From NCBI GenBank assembly GCA_050693155.1, contig JBOGWA010000114.1, positions 1-11,728 on the forward strand: DNA of 11,728 nucleotides, read 5' to 3'. Origin of the DNA: JBOGWA01 sp050693155. Lineage in GTDB: Bacteria > Actinomycetota > UBA4738 > CALAEC01. Below the pieces are notes generated by a model. The model had not been told where the DNA came from, did not search any database, and saw only the letters and a list, made by a program, of their open reading frames with translations. Positions 1 to 6,546 of this stretch are shown here, one piece after another. The translations under genes were made by a program, and so were the position numbers. Within the stretch, counting starts at the first letter, position 1, and every line of letters starts with the position of its first letter.

Positions 1-117
1 ACTGAGAATGGCCGGCGTCGCCCTGCCGGTGCGGACCGAGGCAAACTCCTCACGGGAGACCTCCACCGCTCGGCTCATTTTGTGGTCTGCTTCCTTCAGG
101 GTCTCTTCGACGCTCAC
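1..117 (-). CDS. frr: Ribosome recycling factor, N-terminal part (runs off the left edge)
   Basis: The 39 visible residues read VSVEETLKEADHKMSRAVEV and on through a segment containing FASVRTGRATPA. This is the N-terminal helix of ribosome recycling factor, with the conserved R-T-G-R-A element. RRF splits post-termination ribosomes together with EF-G in the cytoplasm. The start is a GTG at 115-117 that overlaps the pyrH stop as GTGA, so the two genes are probably translationally coupled. A G-rich stretch upstream (a GAGG and GGGGG run) could serve as a loose ribosome binding site. The position directly after pyrH is the classical rpsB-tsf-pyrH-frr order. The rest of the protein, including the hinge and second domain, lies outside the window. 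Confidence 0.93.
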   Translation of the reverse strand, partial: MSVEETLKEADHKMSRAVEVSREEFASVRTGRATPAILS

Positions 118-911
118 CGGTCCGCCCCCTCATCCACGAGTGTTCCGATGGGCTCCCCGGAGAGAGCGCGACGGATGTTTCCGGGCTGACGGTAGTCGAA
201 CACGATGATCGGCAACCGGTTCTCCATCGACAGCGAGATCGCCGTCGCGTCCATCACCTGGAGCCCGCGTTTCAAGACTTCGAGATACTCGAGATGATCG
301 AACCGGACGGCGTCGGGGTTCACGTTCGGATCGGAGTCGTACACTCCGTCGACGCGCGTGCCTTTGAGGATCGCCTCCGCATGGATCTCAAGCGCTCGCT
401 GGGCCGCCGTCGTGTCCGTCGAGAAGAACGGCATTCCCGTTCCCGCCGCGAAGATGATGATCCGTCCCTTCTCGAGGTGCCGGATGGCTCGAAGCGGGAT
501 GTAGGGCTCGGCGATCTGTGCCATCGCGATCGCCGTCTGCACCCGCGTCGTCACCCGCTTTCGCTCGAGCGCGTCCTGAAGCGCGAGGGCGTTCATGACG
601 GTTGCGAGCATGCCCATGTAGTCGGCGCGCGCCCGGTCCATATGCGGGGCATCGCGGCCCCGAAAGATGTTTCCGCCACCCACGACGACCGCCGTCTGGA
701 CGCCGATGGAGACGACTTCCGCGAGCTGTGTGGCGAGGAGCTCGACCGACTCCGCCGAGATCCCGAACTCGCCTTCGGGCGGAGCGAACGCATCTCCGGA
801 GAGTTTCAGGAGGACGCGACGGTAGATGGGGCTTGGGGAAGTCTCGGCCGGGGCAGCGTTCTCGGACCTTCCCTCTCGCGTGCGGGCGTCCCGGTCCCCG
901 TCCTGTGCCAC
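114..911 (-). CDS. pyrH: UMP kinase (uridylate kinase)
   Basis: This protein of 265 residues phosphorylates UMP to UDP with ATP, the committed kinase step of pyrimidine nucleotide supply, in the cytoplasm as a hexamer. Visible amino-acid-kinase motifs are KLSGDAF (36-42), GGGNIFRG (78-85), the ADYMGMLATVMNALALQD helix (96-113), GTGMPFFSTDTTAAQRALE (157-175) and GVYDSDP (189-195). The core begins near residue 29, so about 28 residues of charged, Ala/Glu/Arg-rich sequence precede it; bacterial PyrH proteins are usually near 240 residues. The GTG start at 911 is supported by an AGGAG five bases upstream that overlaps the tsf stop codon (TAGGAG), so the extension is probably real. The gene lies 8 bases after tsf and its stop overlaps the frr start. 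Confidence 0.97.
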   Translation of the reverse strand: MAQDGDRDARTREGRSENAAPAETSPSPIYRRVLLKLSGDAFAPPEGEFGISAESVELLATQLAEVVSIGVQTAVVVGGGNIFRGRDAPHMDRARADYMGMLATVMNALALQDALERKRVTTRVQTAIAMAQIAEPYIPLRAIRHLEKGRIIIFAAGTGMPFFSTDTTAAQRALEIHAEAILKGTRVDGVYDSDPNVNPDAVRFDHLEYLEVLKRGLQVMDATAISLSMENRLPIIVFDYRQPGNIRRALSGEPIGTLVDEGADR

Positions 912-919
912 GGTCGCTC

Positions 920-1522
920 CTACGAAGTGTCCTCCCCGAGCTTGAAGCGAGCGAATCGTCGGACCTGAATGTGCTCACCGACTTTCGCGCCCGTTTGCGC
1001 TACGAGGTCTCCGATCGTCGTCCCATCGTCTTTGACGAACGGCTGCTCGAGAAGACAGTGATCCTTGAAGAACGCTTCGAGCTTGCCGTCGACGATCTTG
1101 TCGATGACACCCCCCGGCTTACCCTCCTCCCGCGCCTGGGCCTCGTACAGCTTCCGCTCGCCACCGATGACGTCCTCCGGCACATCCTCCCGGGCAAGCC
1201 ACCGGGGATCGGTTGCGGCCACGTGCATCGCAAGGTCGCGGACGAGCGCCCTGAACTCCTCGGTGTCGGCCACGAAGTCCGTCTCGCAGTTCACCTCGAT
1301 CAAGACGCCGAGCCTGCCTCGCATGTGAATGTAGGCGTCGACGACTCCCTCGCTGGCCTCGCGGCCGGCTCGCTTCTTTGCGTCAGCGAGTCCCTTCGTG
1401 CGAAGCAACTCCTGGGCTTTGTCGAGATCGCCCTCGGCCTCCTCGAGCGCCCGCTTGCAGTCCATCATGCCGGCGCCGGTCATCTCCCGGAGCCGTTTCA
1501 CCAGCGTCGCGTCGATCTCCAC
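920..1522 (-). CDS. tsf: Elongation factor Ts (short form)
   Basis: EF-Ts is the guanine nucleotide exchange factor that reloads EF-Tu with GTP. The N-terminal UBA-like domain shows LVKRLREMTGAGMMDCKRAL, followed by the EF-Tu-contacting NCETDFVA motif. The product is about 200 residues, the compact form seen in Thermus and others rather than the longer E. coli type. I chose the GTG at 1520-1522. It gives V-E-I-D-A-T-L-V-K, which aligns with the usual M-A-E-I-T-A-x-L-V-K beginning, and it has GGGAG about six bases upstream. An in-frame GTG at 1562-1564 overlaps the rpsB stop as GTGA and would add 14 residues, but it has a poorer ribosome binding site. Either start keeps the gene coupled to rpsB. 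Confidence 0.96.
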   Translation of the reverse strand: MEIDATLVKRLREMTGAGMMDCKRALEEAEGDLDKAQELLRTKGLADAKKRAGREASEGVVDAYIHMRGRLGVLIEVNCETDFVADTEEFRALVRDLAMHVAATDPRWLAREDVPEDVIGGERKLYEAQAREEGKPGGVIDKIVDGKLEAFFKDHCLLEQPFVKDDGTTIGDLVAQTGAKVGEHIQVRRFARFKLGEDTS

Positions 1523-1560
1523 ACCGGCTCCCGTCGGCGATTCTCCCATACCGGCCGTCG

Positions 1561-2490
1561 TCACCCGACCTGGCCGCCTGCCGCCTCGGCGCCCTTCTGT
1601 CCGGATACGGGCTCCTCGAGTGCGATCTCCGGTTCCCCGGTTGGTTCCGAGGCGGGTTCGATCGAGGGTTCCGGATCTGCGGTCGGAGCCAACTCGGATG
1701 GCGGTGCGGTCTCGGCTCCTGCTTCCGGTTCACCCACCGGCTCCGCCTCGATTGCAGGGGCTGCCCCGTCTCCCGTCGACGAGGCCCGATCCCTGGTCTT
1801 TTTGGCGGCCAGATACTGGCCCTCCTCGACGGCGTCGGCGATCACGCGCGTCACGAGAGCGATCGAGCGCATGGCATCGTCGTTTCCGGGAATCACGAAG
1901 TCGACTTCGTCTGGGTCGCAGTTGGTATCAACGATCGCGATCACGGGGACGCCGAGCTTGTTCGCCTCCGTGACCGCGATGTGCTCCTTCTTCGTGTCCA
2001 CGAGGTACACGGCGTTGGGAACTCGGTCGAGATCCTGAAAGCCGCCCAGGTTGCGTTCGAGCTTCTCCTGCTCGTGGCGGAGCTTCAGCACTTCCTTCTT
2101 GGGGAGCACCTCAAACGCCCCGGAGCGCTCCATCTCCCGCAGTTCCTTCAAGCGCTGGAGCCGTTCGTGAATTGTGCGGAAGTTTGTGAGCATGCCGCCC
2201 AGCCAGCGCGTCGTAACGAACGGCATGTTCACACGAGCGGCCTGCTCCTGAACGACATCCTGCGCCTGTTTCTTCGTGCCGACGAACAGCACGACCCCGC
2301 CATCTCGCACGAGGTCGCGCACGAATGCGTACGCCCCGCTCAGCCCCTGGAGGGACTTCTCGAGGTCGATGATGTAGATTCCGCCCCGCTCTCCGTAGAT
2401 GTAGCGCTGCATCTTCGGGTTCCACCGTCGGGTCTGGTGCCCGAAGTGCACGCCTGCTTCGAGCAGGGCGCGACGTGTTGCGAGGGCCAT
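1561..2490 (-). CDS. rpsB: 30S ribosomal protein S2 with acidic C-terminal tail
   Basis: The 309-residue product opens with MALATRRALLEAGVHFGHQT and carries TRRWNPKMQRYIYGERGGIYIIDL (20-43), VLFVGTKKQAQ (67-77), TTRWLGGMLTNFRTI (93-107) and PNAVYLVDTKKEHIAVTEA (158-176), all hallmarks of S2, which binds late on the 30S head and supports S1 or mRNA docking. The conserved fold ends near residue 230. The last 75 or so residues are a low-complexity tail rich in Pro, Glu and Ala, with repeated EP and GEPE-like steps. The ATG at 2488-2490 has a strong AAGGAG placed four bases upstream. The same frame stays open far upstream (to about 3066), but that part is antisense to the membrane-protein gene and is not S2. 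tsf follows immediately, as in most bacteria. Confidence 0.97.
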   Translation of the reverse strand: MALATRRALLEAGVHFGHQTRRWNPKMQRYIYGERGGIYIIDLEKSLQGLSGAYAFVRDLVRDGGVVLFVGTKKQAQDVVQEQAARVNMPFVTTRWLGGMLTNFRTIHERLQRLKELREMERSGAFEVLPKKEVLKLRHEQEKLERNLGGFQDLDRVPNAVYLVDTKKEHIAVTEANKLGVPVIAIVDTNCDPDEVDFVIPGNDDAMRSIALVTRVIADAVEEGQYLAAKKTRDRASSTGDGAAPAIEAEPVGEPEAGAETAPPSELAPTADPEPSIEPASEPTGEPEIALEEPVSGQKGAEAAGGQVG

Positions 2491-2500
2491 TGATCTCCTT
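2491..2500 (-). promoter_or_regulatory. Strong ribosome binding site of rpsB
   Basis: Read on the minus strand, AAGGAGATCA directly precedes the ATG at 2490. It is the best Shine-Dalgarno match in the window and fixes the rpsB start, against a much longer open frame that continues upstream. Confidence 0.85.
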
Positions 2501-2602
2501 CCGGTTCTTCCTCCGCCTGACTCGACCTCGTCCTTACCCGCAGCACGGGACCGGGGACGAGTCGCCACGGCGTGTGTTCTCGACCCGAAGGCCGGTCTTT
2601 GA

Positions 2603-2611
2603 AGTCTAGCA
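2603..2611 (-). promoter_or_regulatory. Possible extended -10 promoter for the rpsB operon
   Basis: On the minus strand, TGCTAGACT gives an extended -10 (TGn followed by TAGACT, four of six to consensus). It lies just past the stop of the upstream membrane-protein gene. I see no clear -35 at the right distance. If used, it would give an untranslated leader of about 105 bases before the rpsB ATG, enough for a regulatory leader, although I recognise no known ribosomal-protein leader structure there. The 131-base gap itself is the largest between minus-strand genes in this window, which favours a separate promoter here. Confidence 0.3.
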
Positions 2612-2621
2612 AACTGGCAAG

Positions 2622-3698
2622 CTACCCCCGTGGACTCCGTCTCGGCGAAGGGCCGGCGGGAATCCGGTCTCGCACCGCCAGCCACCGAAAAGTAAAGGCT
2701 CCGAGGACTCCGATGTGGACGAAGGTGAGGAGCAGCGTGATCGCCCAGATACCGAACGACGGTGTGACCGAGGTGACCGCCGACGCGGGAGTGATCGCAA
2801 ACGTCCAAAGGATGAAAGCGAAGTACGTCCCGGCCAGCGCGAAATGCCGAAGACCCGGAAGTCGGGCGGCGCGCACGCTCCGGAGCAGCGTCTCTCTCGG
2901 CGAAGAGCGTTCCCCGGCGGCGATCGCCGGGGCCATCACAAGGAAGTGGAGCCCGAACACCAGGACGAGTGGAATCGCCAACGAGCCCAGTCCCGAGCCC
3001 CCCAACCCTTGGAGCAGGAAAGGAATCACGAGCACGATCCCGATCTCCGCCGCGTAGACGGCCCACAAGACGCCGCCGACCCGCGGCAGGCTACGAATCG
3101 CGGCCCGCACGTTCGGGCGCCCGCTGCGAAGCGCCTCGACGATCAGGATCGCGAGGAGTCCGAAGGTCACGGACCGGAGCAGCGCGGTACCGACCACCAT
3201 TCCGATCACCTCCCCCGTTCCTGCGTCTGTCGAAGCGACGAGCACGGCGTTCGCGTCGAAGAAGACGTGGACGGGAGCAAGCGACATCAGGATGGCGATG
3301 AACCTGGGTGATGGCTCCGTGCCGAGCACGGCGAAGAGGCCCCACGTTCCGACCATCGATAGGAAGGCGACGATGAGGATCGACGCCGACGAACCAACGG
3401 CGATCAGGCCTCGAGCCAGCGACACGCCGAGCGGCGGATACGGCGATTGCTGCGCCTGCTGGCGGAGGCCCCCGAAGAGACCCCGGCGACGCTCGGTCGT
3501 CCCGCTCTTCGTGTCCTCCTCGGCCTTCAAGGTAGCGGGATCCCGGAATCCGGCAGGCGCATCGACAATGCCGACGCCCTCCGCCTGCGGCATCTGCTCC
3601 TCTTGAGAGGAGGGGGCCGGTCGTTCGGTGGCGATCGGGCGCTTGGAGGGTCGGACCCCCGGTCGGGTGCGAACTCGGCGGCGTTTCTTCTTCGTCAC
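2622..3698 (-). CDS. Multi-pass membrane protein of unknown function, basic N-terminal tail
   Basis: I do not recognise this 358-residue protein. Its first 90 residues are hydrophilic, very basic at the start (MTKKKRRRVRTRP) and likely disordered and cytoplasmic. From about residue 95 there are six or seven hydrophobic segments, roughly at 97-126, 133-157, 164-190, 208-232, 238-260, 285-305 and 313-338. Short charged loops such as ERSSPRETLLRSVRAARLPG (263-282) separate them. I see no catalytic or transporter signature. The start is a GTG at 3696-3698 that overlaps the propeller gene stop as GTGA, so the two proteins are probably made together and may work at the same membrane. The stop at 2622 is followed by the rpsB leader region. 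A C-terminal Arg/Pro/Ser tail faces the cytoplasm if the positive-inside rule holds. Confidence 0.8.
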   Translation of the reverse strand: MTKKKRRRVRTRPGVRPSKRPIATERPAPSSQEEQMPQAEGVGIVDAPAGFRDPATLKAEEDTKSGTTERRRGLFGGLRQQAQQSPYPPLGVSLARGLIAVGSSASILIVAFLSMVGTWGLFAVLGTEPSPRFIAILMSLAPVHVFFDANAVLVASTDAGTGEVIGMVVGTALLRSVTFGLLAILIVEALRSGRPNVRAAIRSLPRVGGVLWAVYAAEIGIVLVIPFLLQGLGGSGLGSLAIPLVLVFGLHFLVMAPAIAAGERSSPRETLLRSVRAARLPGLRHFALAGTYFAFILWTFAITPASAVTSVTPSFGIWAITLLLTFVHIGVLGAFTFRWLAVRDRIPAGPSPRRSPRG

Positions 3699-5077
3699 GT
3701 CTTGGTCCCGGCCTTGCCGTTCTCGCCGGGTCCGGCCGAACTTCGCCGGGTCCGGATCGCCGGGACGGCAATCCGAAAGACACCGAGGAGCGCAAGCGTC
3801 ACCAGGACAAGGGCGCCCGCGAAGTTCGCCAGGGCTCGAAGCGGAAAGAGCGTGGTCGGCGACGGCTCTTCTAGGAGCACCCCGTTGGGATCGTGCTCGA
3901 AGGCAACGATCGCTCCGCCCGCCCCCTCAGAGGCAACGTAGAGTCGATCTCCGACCGGTGCGACCGCCCCGATGTCCTCGCCGGGAATCTCCGCCTTCCA
4001 AACCAGAAGCCCGGAAGCGAGGTCGATCGCCGAAACCTGTCCCGAGGAATCGCCAACGAGCGCTGCCTCGCCGATCACCACCGGGGATGTCTCGGCCGCC
4101 GACCCGGGGAGGCGGAAAACCCAACGTTCGACGCCGGTCGAGCGATCCAGCGCATATGCGTGGCCGGCGCGATCCACGACCGCAAGCGGATCCCGCCCGG
4201 CCGGCGCCGACTGAGCGCTGAAGAAGAGCCGTAGATCACTCCGCCATCGCTGCGTGCCCGTGGCGGCATCGAGGGCGCGAAGACTTCCGTCGCCCAGCCC
4301 CACGTAGACCGTGTCGTCGGCGATCGACGCCGAAGACACACCCACGCGCGCCCCTTCCGGCGCGAACTGCCAGAGCTCCTCGCCGCTCTCCACGTCGAGC
4401 GCGACGACGGCCGCATCCCCGTCGGCGAAGTCCTCGGGGGCGACGATCGCGAGCCCGTCGGCGACCGCCGGGGAGGAGTCCACCCGCCCCGGCATCTCGG
4501 CGGTCCAGACAACATCGCCCGTCTCCACGTCGAGCGCGACCACTTCCCGGCTTCGGAGCCCAACGAACACCAGGCCGTCCGTAAGAGTCAGTCCGCCGGC
4601 AGCCGGGCCCTGCACGGGCGTCTTCCAGACTTCCTCCCCGTCCTCGAGCCGGCGAGCGAGCAGCGAAGCCTCGCTACCCCGGTCCTCCGCGTGGACGACG
4701 ATCTGCCCATCGGTCGCCGGGGAGCCGGCAGGACCTCTCGCCCGCTCGACCTCCCACGCGATCGCGCCGGTCGAAGCGTCGAGGGCGACCACCGACTCCT
4801 CGGCAACGACAATGAGAGCGCCGGCCACGCCAATCGGGGCTGCGCGGGGGCGGTCTTCCTCCAGAGCGGTGAGCCAAACGCGCCGGTACGGGGGCGCAGG
4901 CCCATCGACCACTGAGTGGTGTGACGGGTTTCCCCCGAACATCGGCCAGTCTTCGGCCGCGACGGTCGTGGCTGCTCGTACCCCGGCGGCGAATGGGCTC
5001 GCTACGACCAGCGCCAGCATCAGCGCTCCGAGGAGAGTTCGACGGGGGCGGCGCGCGGGCGCCGGTGAGAAACGCAC
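3695..5077 (-). CDS. Exported PQQ-type beta-propeller repeat protein with C-terminal membrane anchor
   Basis: This 460-residue protein has an N-terminal signal sequence (Arg-rich start, hydrophobic 14-33, likely cleavage after VRA near residue 35). It then has EDWPMFGGNPSHH, typical of the first strand of PQQ-like propellers. Seven repeats of the form ALD-x-x-TG-x-x-x-W follow near 98-110, 141-153, 181-193, 226-238, 268-280, 309-321 and 350-362. A hydrophobic helix at about 412-440 followed by Arg residues would anchor it in the cytoplasmic membrane with the propeller outside. The family includes BamB-like scaffolds and PQQ enzymes; I see no dehydrogenase catalytic set, so a binding or scaffold role is the safer inference. 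The start is a GTG at 5075-5077, 23 bases after the M23 stop, without a clear ribosome binding site. The gene is coupled to the membrane-protein gene that follows. Confidence 0.88.
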   Translation of the reverse strand: MRFSPAPARRPRRTLLGALMLALVVASPFAAGVRAATTVAAEDWPMFGGNPSHHSVVDGPAPPYRRVWLTALEEDRPRAAPIGVAGALIVVAEESVVALDASTGAIAWEVERARGPAGSPATDGQIVVHAEDRGSEASLLARRLEDGEEVWKTPVQGPAAGGLTLTDGLVFVGLRSREVVALDVETGDVVWTAEMPGRVDSSPAVADGLAIVAPEDFADGDAAVVALDVESGEELWQFAPEGARVGVSSASIADDTVYVGLGDGSLRALDAATGTQRWRSDLRLFFSAQSAPAGRDPLAVVDRAGHAYALDRSTGVERWVFRLPGSAAETSPVVIGEAALVGDSSGQVSAIDLASGLLVWKAEIPGEDIGAVAPVGDRLYVASEGAGGAIVAFEHDPNGVLLEEPSPTTLFPLRALANFAGALVLVTLALLGVFRIAVPAIRTRRSSAGPGENGKAGTKT

Positions 5078-5098
5078 GGCCGCTCATTCTAGGCGGCC
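5078..5098 (-). promoter_or_regulatory. Short hairpin between the M23 and propeller genes
   Basis: A perfect six-base inverted repeat (GGCCGC at 5078-5083, GCGGCC at 5093-5098) with a nine-base loop fills the gap and abuts the GTG start of the propeller gene. No U-tract follows, so it is not a standard terminator. It may simply affect translation initiation. The chance of a fortuitous repeat is not negligible in DNA this GC-rich. Confidence 0.25.
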
Positions 5099-5100
5099 CT

Positions 5101-5670
5101 CTACGCCTCTTCCTCCGCGTCGAGAGGAGCAAGCCGTATGAGTCCCACGAGACTTCCGCCACCGAGGAGGAGCATCGGATCGATGTAGAGATCGCCGATC
5201 CGAGCGCCGAAATGGAGATGCGTCCTGGGCGATCCCGGGTGCCCCGAGCCGGTCGCCCCCAAGATGTCCCCGCGCTCAACGCGATCGCCCCGGCGCACGG
5301 CAATCGAGGAGAGCCACGAGTACGTGGTCCGGATTCCGTCGGGGTGATCGACGGAAACGAAAAGACTGCCCCCAACCGACCCGGCGAACGCCACCAAGCC
5401 GGGGGCCGCGGCTTGCACCGGCGTTCCGAACGGCGCACCGATGTCGATGCCGCGGTGGCCGGCCGCATACGGATGCGCTGGAGATTCGAACGGACGGATG
5501 ATGGGACCGCGAACGGGCCAGTCGTAGCTTCCGTAGGCAGGCTCGGTCGACTCAGGCGACCCAGACGGCGGGTCACCCTCCGGGGTCGCCGCACGCACAA
5601 CGGACCCGAGAGCGACGGCAGCCATCACGGCAAGCACAGCGACCCGTGTGCGTCGTTTTGAGGGCAGCAT
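5101..5670 (-). CDS. Secreted M23-family peptidase (LytM domain)
   Basis: The product of 189 residues starts with a short basic region and a hydrophobic segment (signal peptide, cleavage near VVRA-AT), then a Pro/Ser/Glu-rich linker. The M23 domain begins at YDWPVRGPIIRPF. Zinc-site motifs HRGIDIG (His72, Asp76) and HLHFG (His151, His153) are intact. In the segment that usually reads Y-x-H-L, the sequence is TYSWLSSI, so Trp replaces the His. I chose the ATG at 5668-5670 because GGAGG lies seven bases upstream; the ATG six bases earlier (5674-5676) sits directly against that site. Such peptidases cleave peptidoglycan cross-bridges or, when altered, act as activators. The gene follows the sigma factor and ends 23 bases before the propeller gene. 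M23 genes next to rpsB are typical of actinobacteria. Confidence 0.9.
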   Translation of the reverse strand: MLPSKRRTRVAVLAVMAAVALGSVVRAATPEGDPPSGSPESTEPAYGSYDWPVRGPIIRPFESPAHPYAAGHRGIDIGAPFGTPVQAAAPGLVAFAGSVGGSLFVSVDHPDGIRTTYSWLSSIAVRRGDRVERGDILGATGSGHPGSPRTHLHFGARIGDLYIDPMLLLGGGSLVGLIRLAPLDAEEEA

Positions 5671-5696
5671 TGGCATCCCTCCGCCACCCGGAAATC

Positions 5697-5710
5697 AGCA
5701 TCGAGATGCT
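5697..5710. promoter_or_regulatory. Perfect palindrome between the sigma factor and M23 genes
   Basis: AGCATC and GATGCT flank a two-base centre (GA) in the 63-97 base gap between the sigma factor stop and the M23 start. It could be an operator half-site pair or a small RNA hairpin. No T-tract follows on either strand, so an ordinary intrinsic terminator is unlikely. Functional status unknown. Confidence 0.25.
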
Positions 5711-5739
5711 ACGGCCTGGGGGTGACACGAACGCCCGGG

Positions 5740-6546
5740 CTAGTCGTCGGGCTCGTCGGCGAACAATTCGCGCAGGTGGCCGACGGCCTTCGTGTGGATC
5801 TGACAAATCCGCGACTCCGTTACCCCGAGGATCTCTCCGATTTCGGCAAGCGTCATGCCCTCGAAGTAATAGAGGGTCACGACGATCTTCTCTCGTTCGG
5901 CGAGCGAATTGATGGAGGCCGAGAGGATCCCGCGCGTCTCATGTTCCTCCATCCCCGCCGAGGCGCCGAGCCCTGCGTCGGACAGGGTGTCGAGGAGGGA
6001 TCGACTCTCGGAGCGGTCGTCCCCTCCGGCGACCGTCTCCTCGAGCGCCATGACCGACACGAATGAGATCTGACCGACGACGTCGTGCAGCTCCTCGAGC
6101 TCCATGCCCAGCCGCTCGGCAACTTCAGCGTCGGTGGGCGCGCGACCAAGCTTTGCCTCGAGCTCGTTGTTGGCCTTGTCGACCTGCCGTGCCTTGGACC
6201 GGATCGACCGCGGAACCCAGTCCATTGCCCGCAGCTCGTCGATGATCGCGCCTTTGATCCTCGGTACGGCGTACGTTTCGAACTTGATCTCCCGAGCAGG
6301 ATCGAACTTCTCGAGCGCGTCCATCAATCCGAAGATCCCGTAGGAGACGAGGTCCGCCTGCTCAACGGTCTGTGGAAGGCCCGCCGCGAGCCGGCCGGCG
6401 ACGAACTTCACAAGAGGCGCATAGTGAAGGATGAGGCGCTCGCGAGCATTCGCGGAGCGTCCCTGCTTGAACTCTCGCCAGAGCTCGGTCAGCTCTGCAG
6501 CCTCGGAGGAGACGGGCTGCTGGTCGGCGGCCGTCGTTTCCATCAT
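5740..6546 (-). CDS. whiG: Sigma-28 family sigma factor (WhiG/FliA type)
   Basis: This 268-residue protein has region 2 at about 36-112 (LILHYAPLVKFVAGRL, DLVSYGIFGLMDALEKFDP, IKFETYAVPRIKGAIIDELR, DWVPRSIR). Region 3 lies at about 115-165, and region 4 at about 213-262, with the helix-turn-helix MTLAEIGEILGVTESRICQI (231-250). This is the WhiG/FliA branch of sigma-70 proteins, which direct RNA polymerase to flagellar or developmental promoters. The symbol whiG rests on actinobacterial gene order; no flagellar gene is visible here. In Streptomyces WhiG is held by the anti-sigma RsiG with cyclic di-GMP; no rsiG-like gene is in the window. The ATG at 6544-6546 overlaps the recombinase stop as ATGA, and a second ATG follows at once, so the exact first Met is uncertain by one residue. 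Confidence 0.93.
   Translation of the reverse strand: MMETTAADQQPVSSEAAELTELWREFKQGRSANARERLILHYAPLVKFVAGRLAAGLPQTVEQADLVSYGIFGLMDALEKFDPAREIKFETYAVPRIKGAIIDELRAMDWVPRSIRSKARQVDKANNELEAKLGRAPTDAEVAERLGMELEELHDVVGQISFVSVMALEETVAGGDDRSESRSLLDTLSDAGLGASAGMEEHETRGILSASINSLAEREKIVVTLYYFEGMTLAEIGEILGVTESRICQIHTKAVGHLRELFADEPDD

Noticed and set aside
602..2038. Long plus-strand open frame of 478 codons
   Set aside because: It lies across pyrH, tsf and rpsB on the other strand and has Arg/Pro/Ser-rich low-complexity content, a common artefact in GC-rich DNA.
1378..2493. Plus-strand open frame of 371 codons opposite rpsB and tsf
   Set aside because: It is a shadow of two well-identified genes and shows no recognisable domain.
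2587..2601. GACC/GGTC inverted repeat downstream of the membrane-protein gene as a terminator
   Set aside because: The stem is only four bases, has no T-tail and would be common by chance.
2491..3066. In-frame extension of rpsB upstream to about 3066, giving a 501-residue product
   Set aside because: The ATG at 2490 has a strong AAGGAG and a normal S2 N-terminus; the upstream part is antisense-frame translation of the membrane-protein gene.
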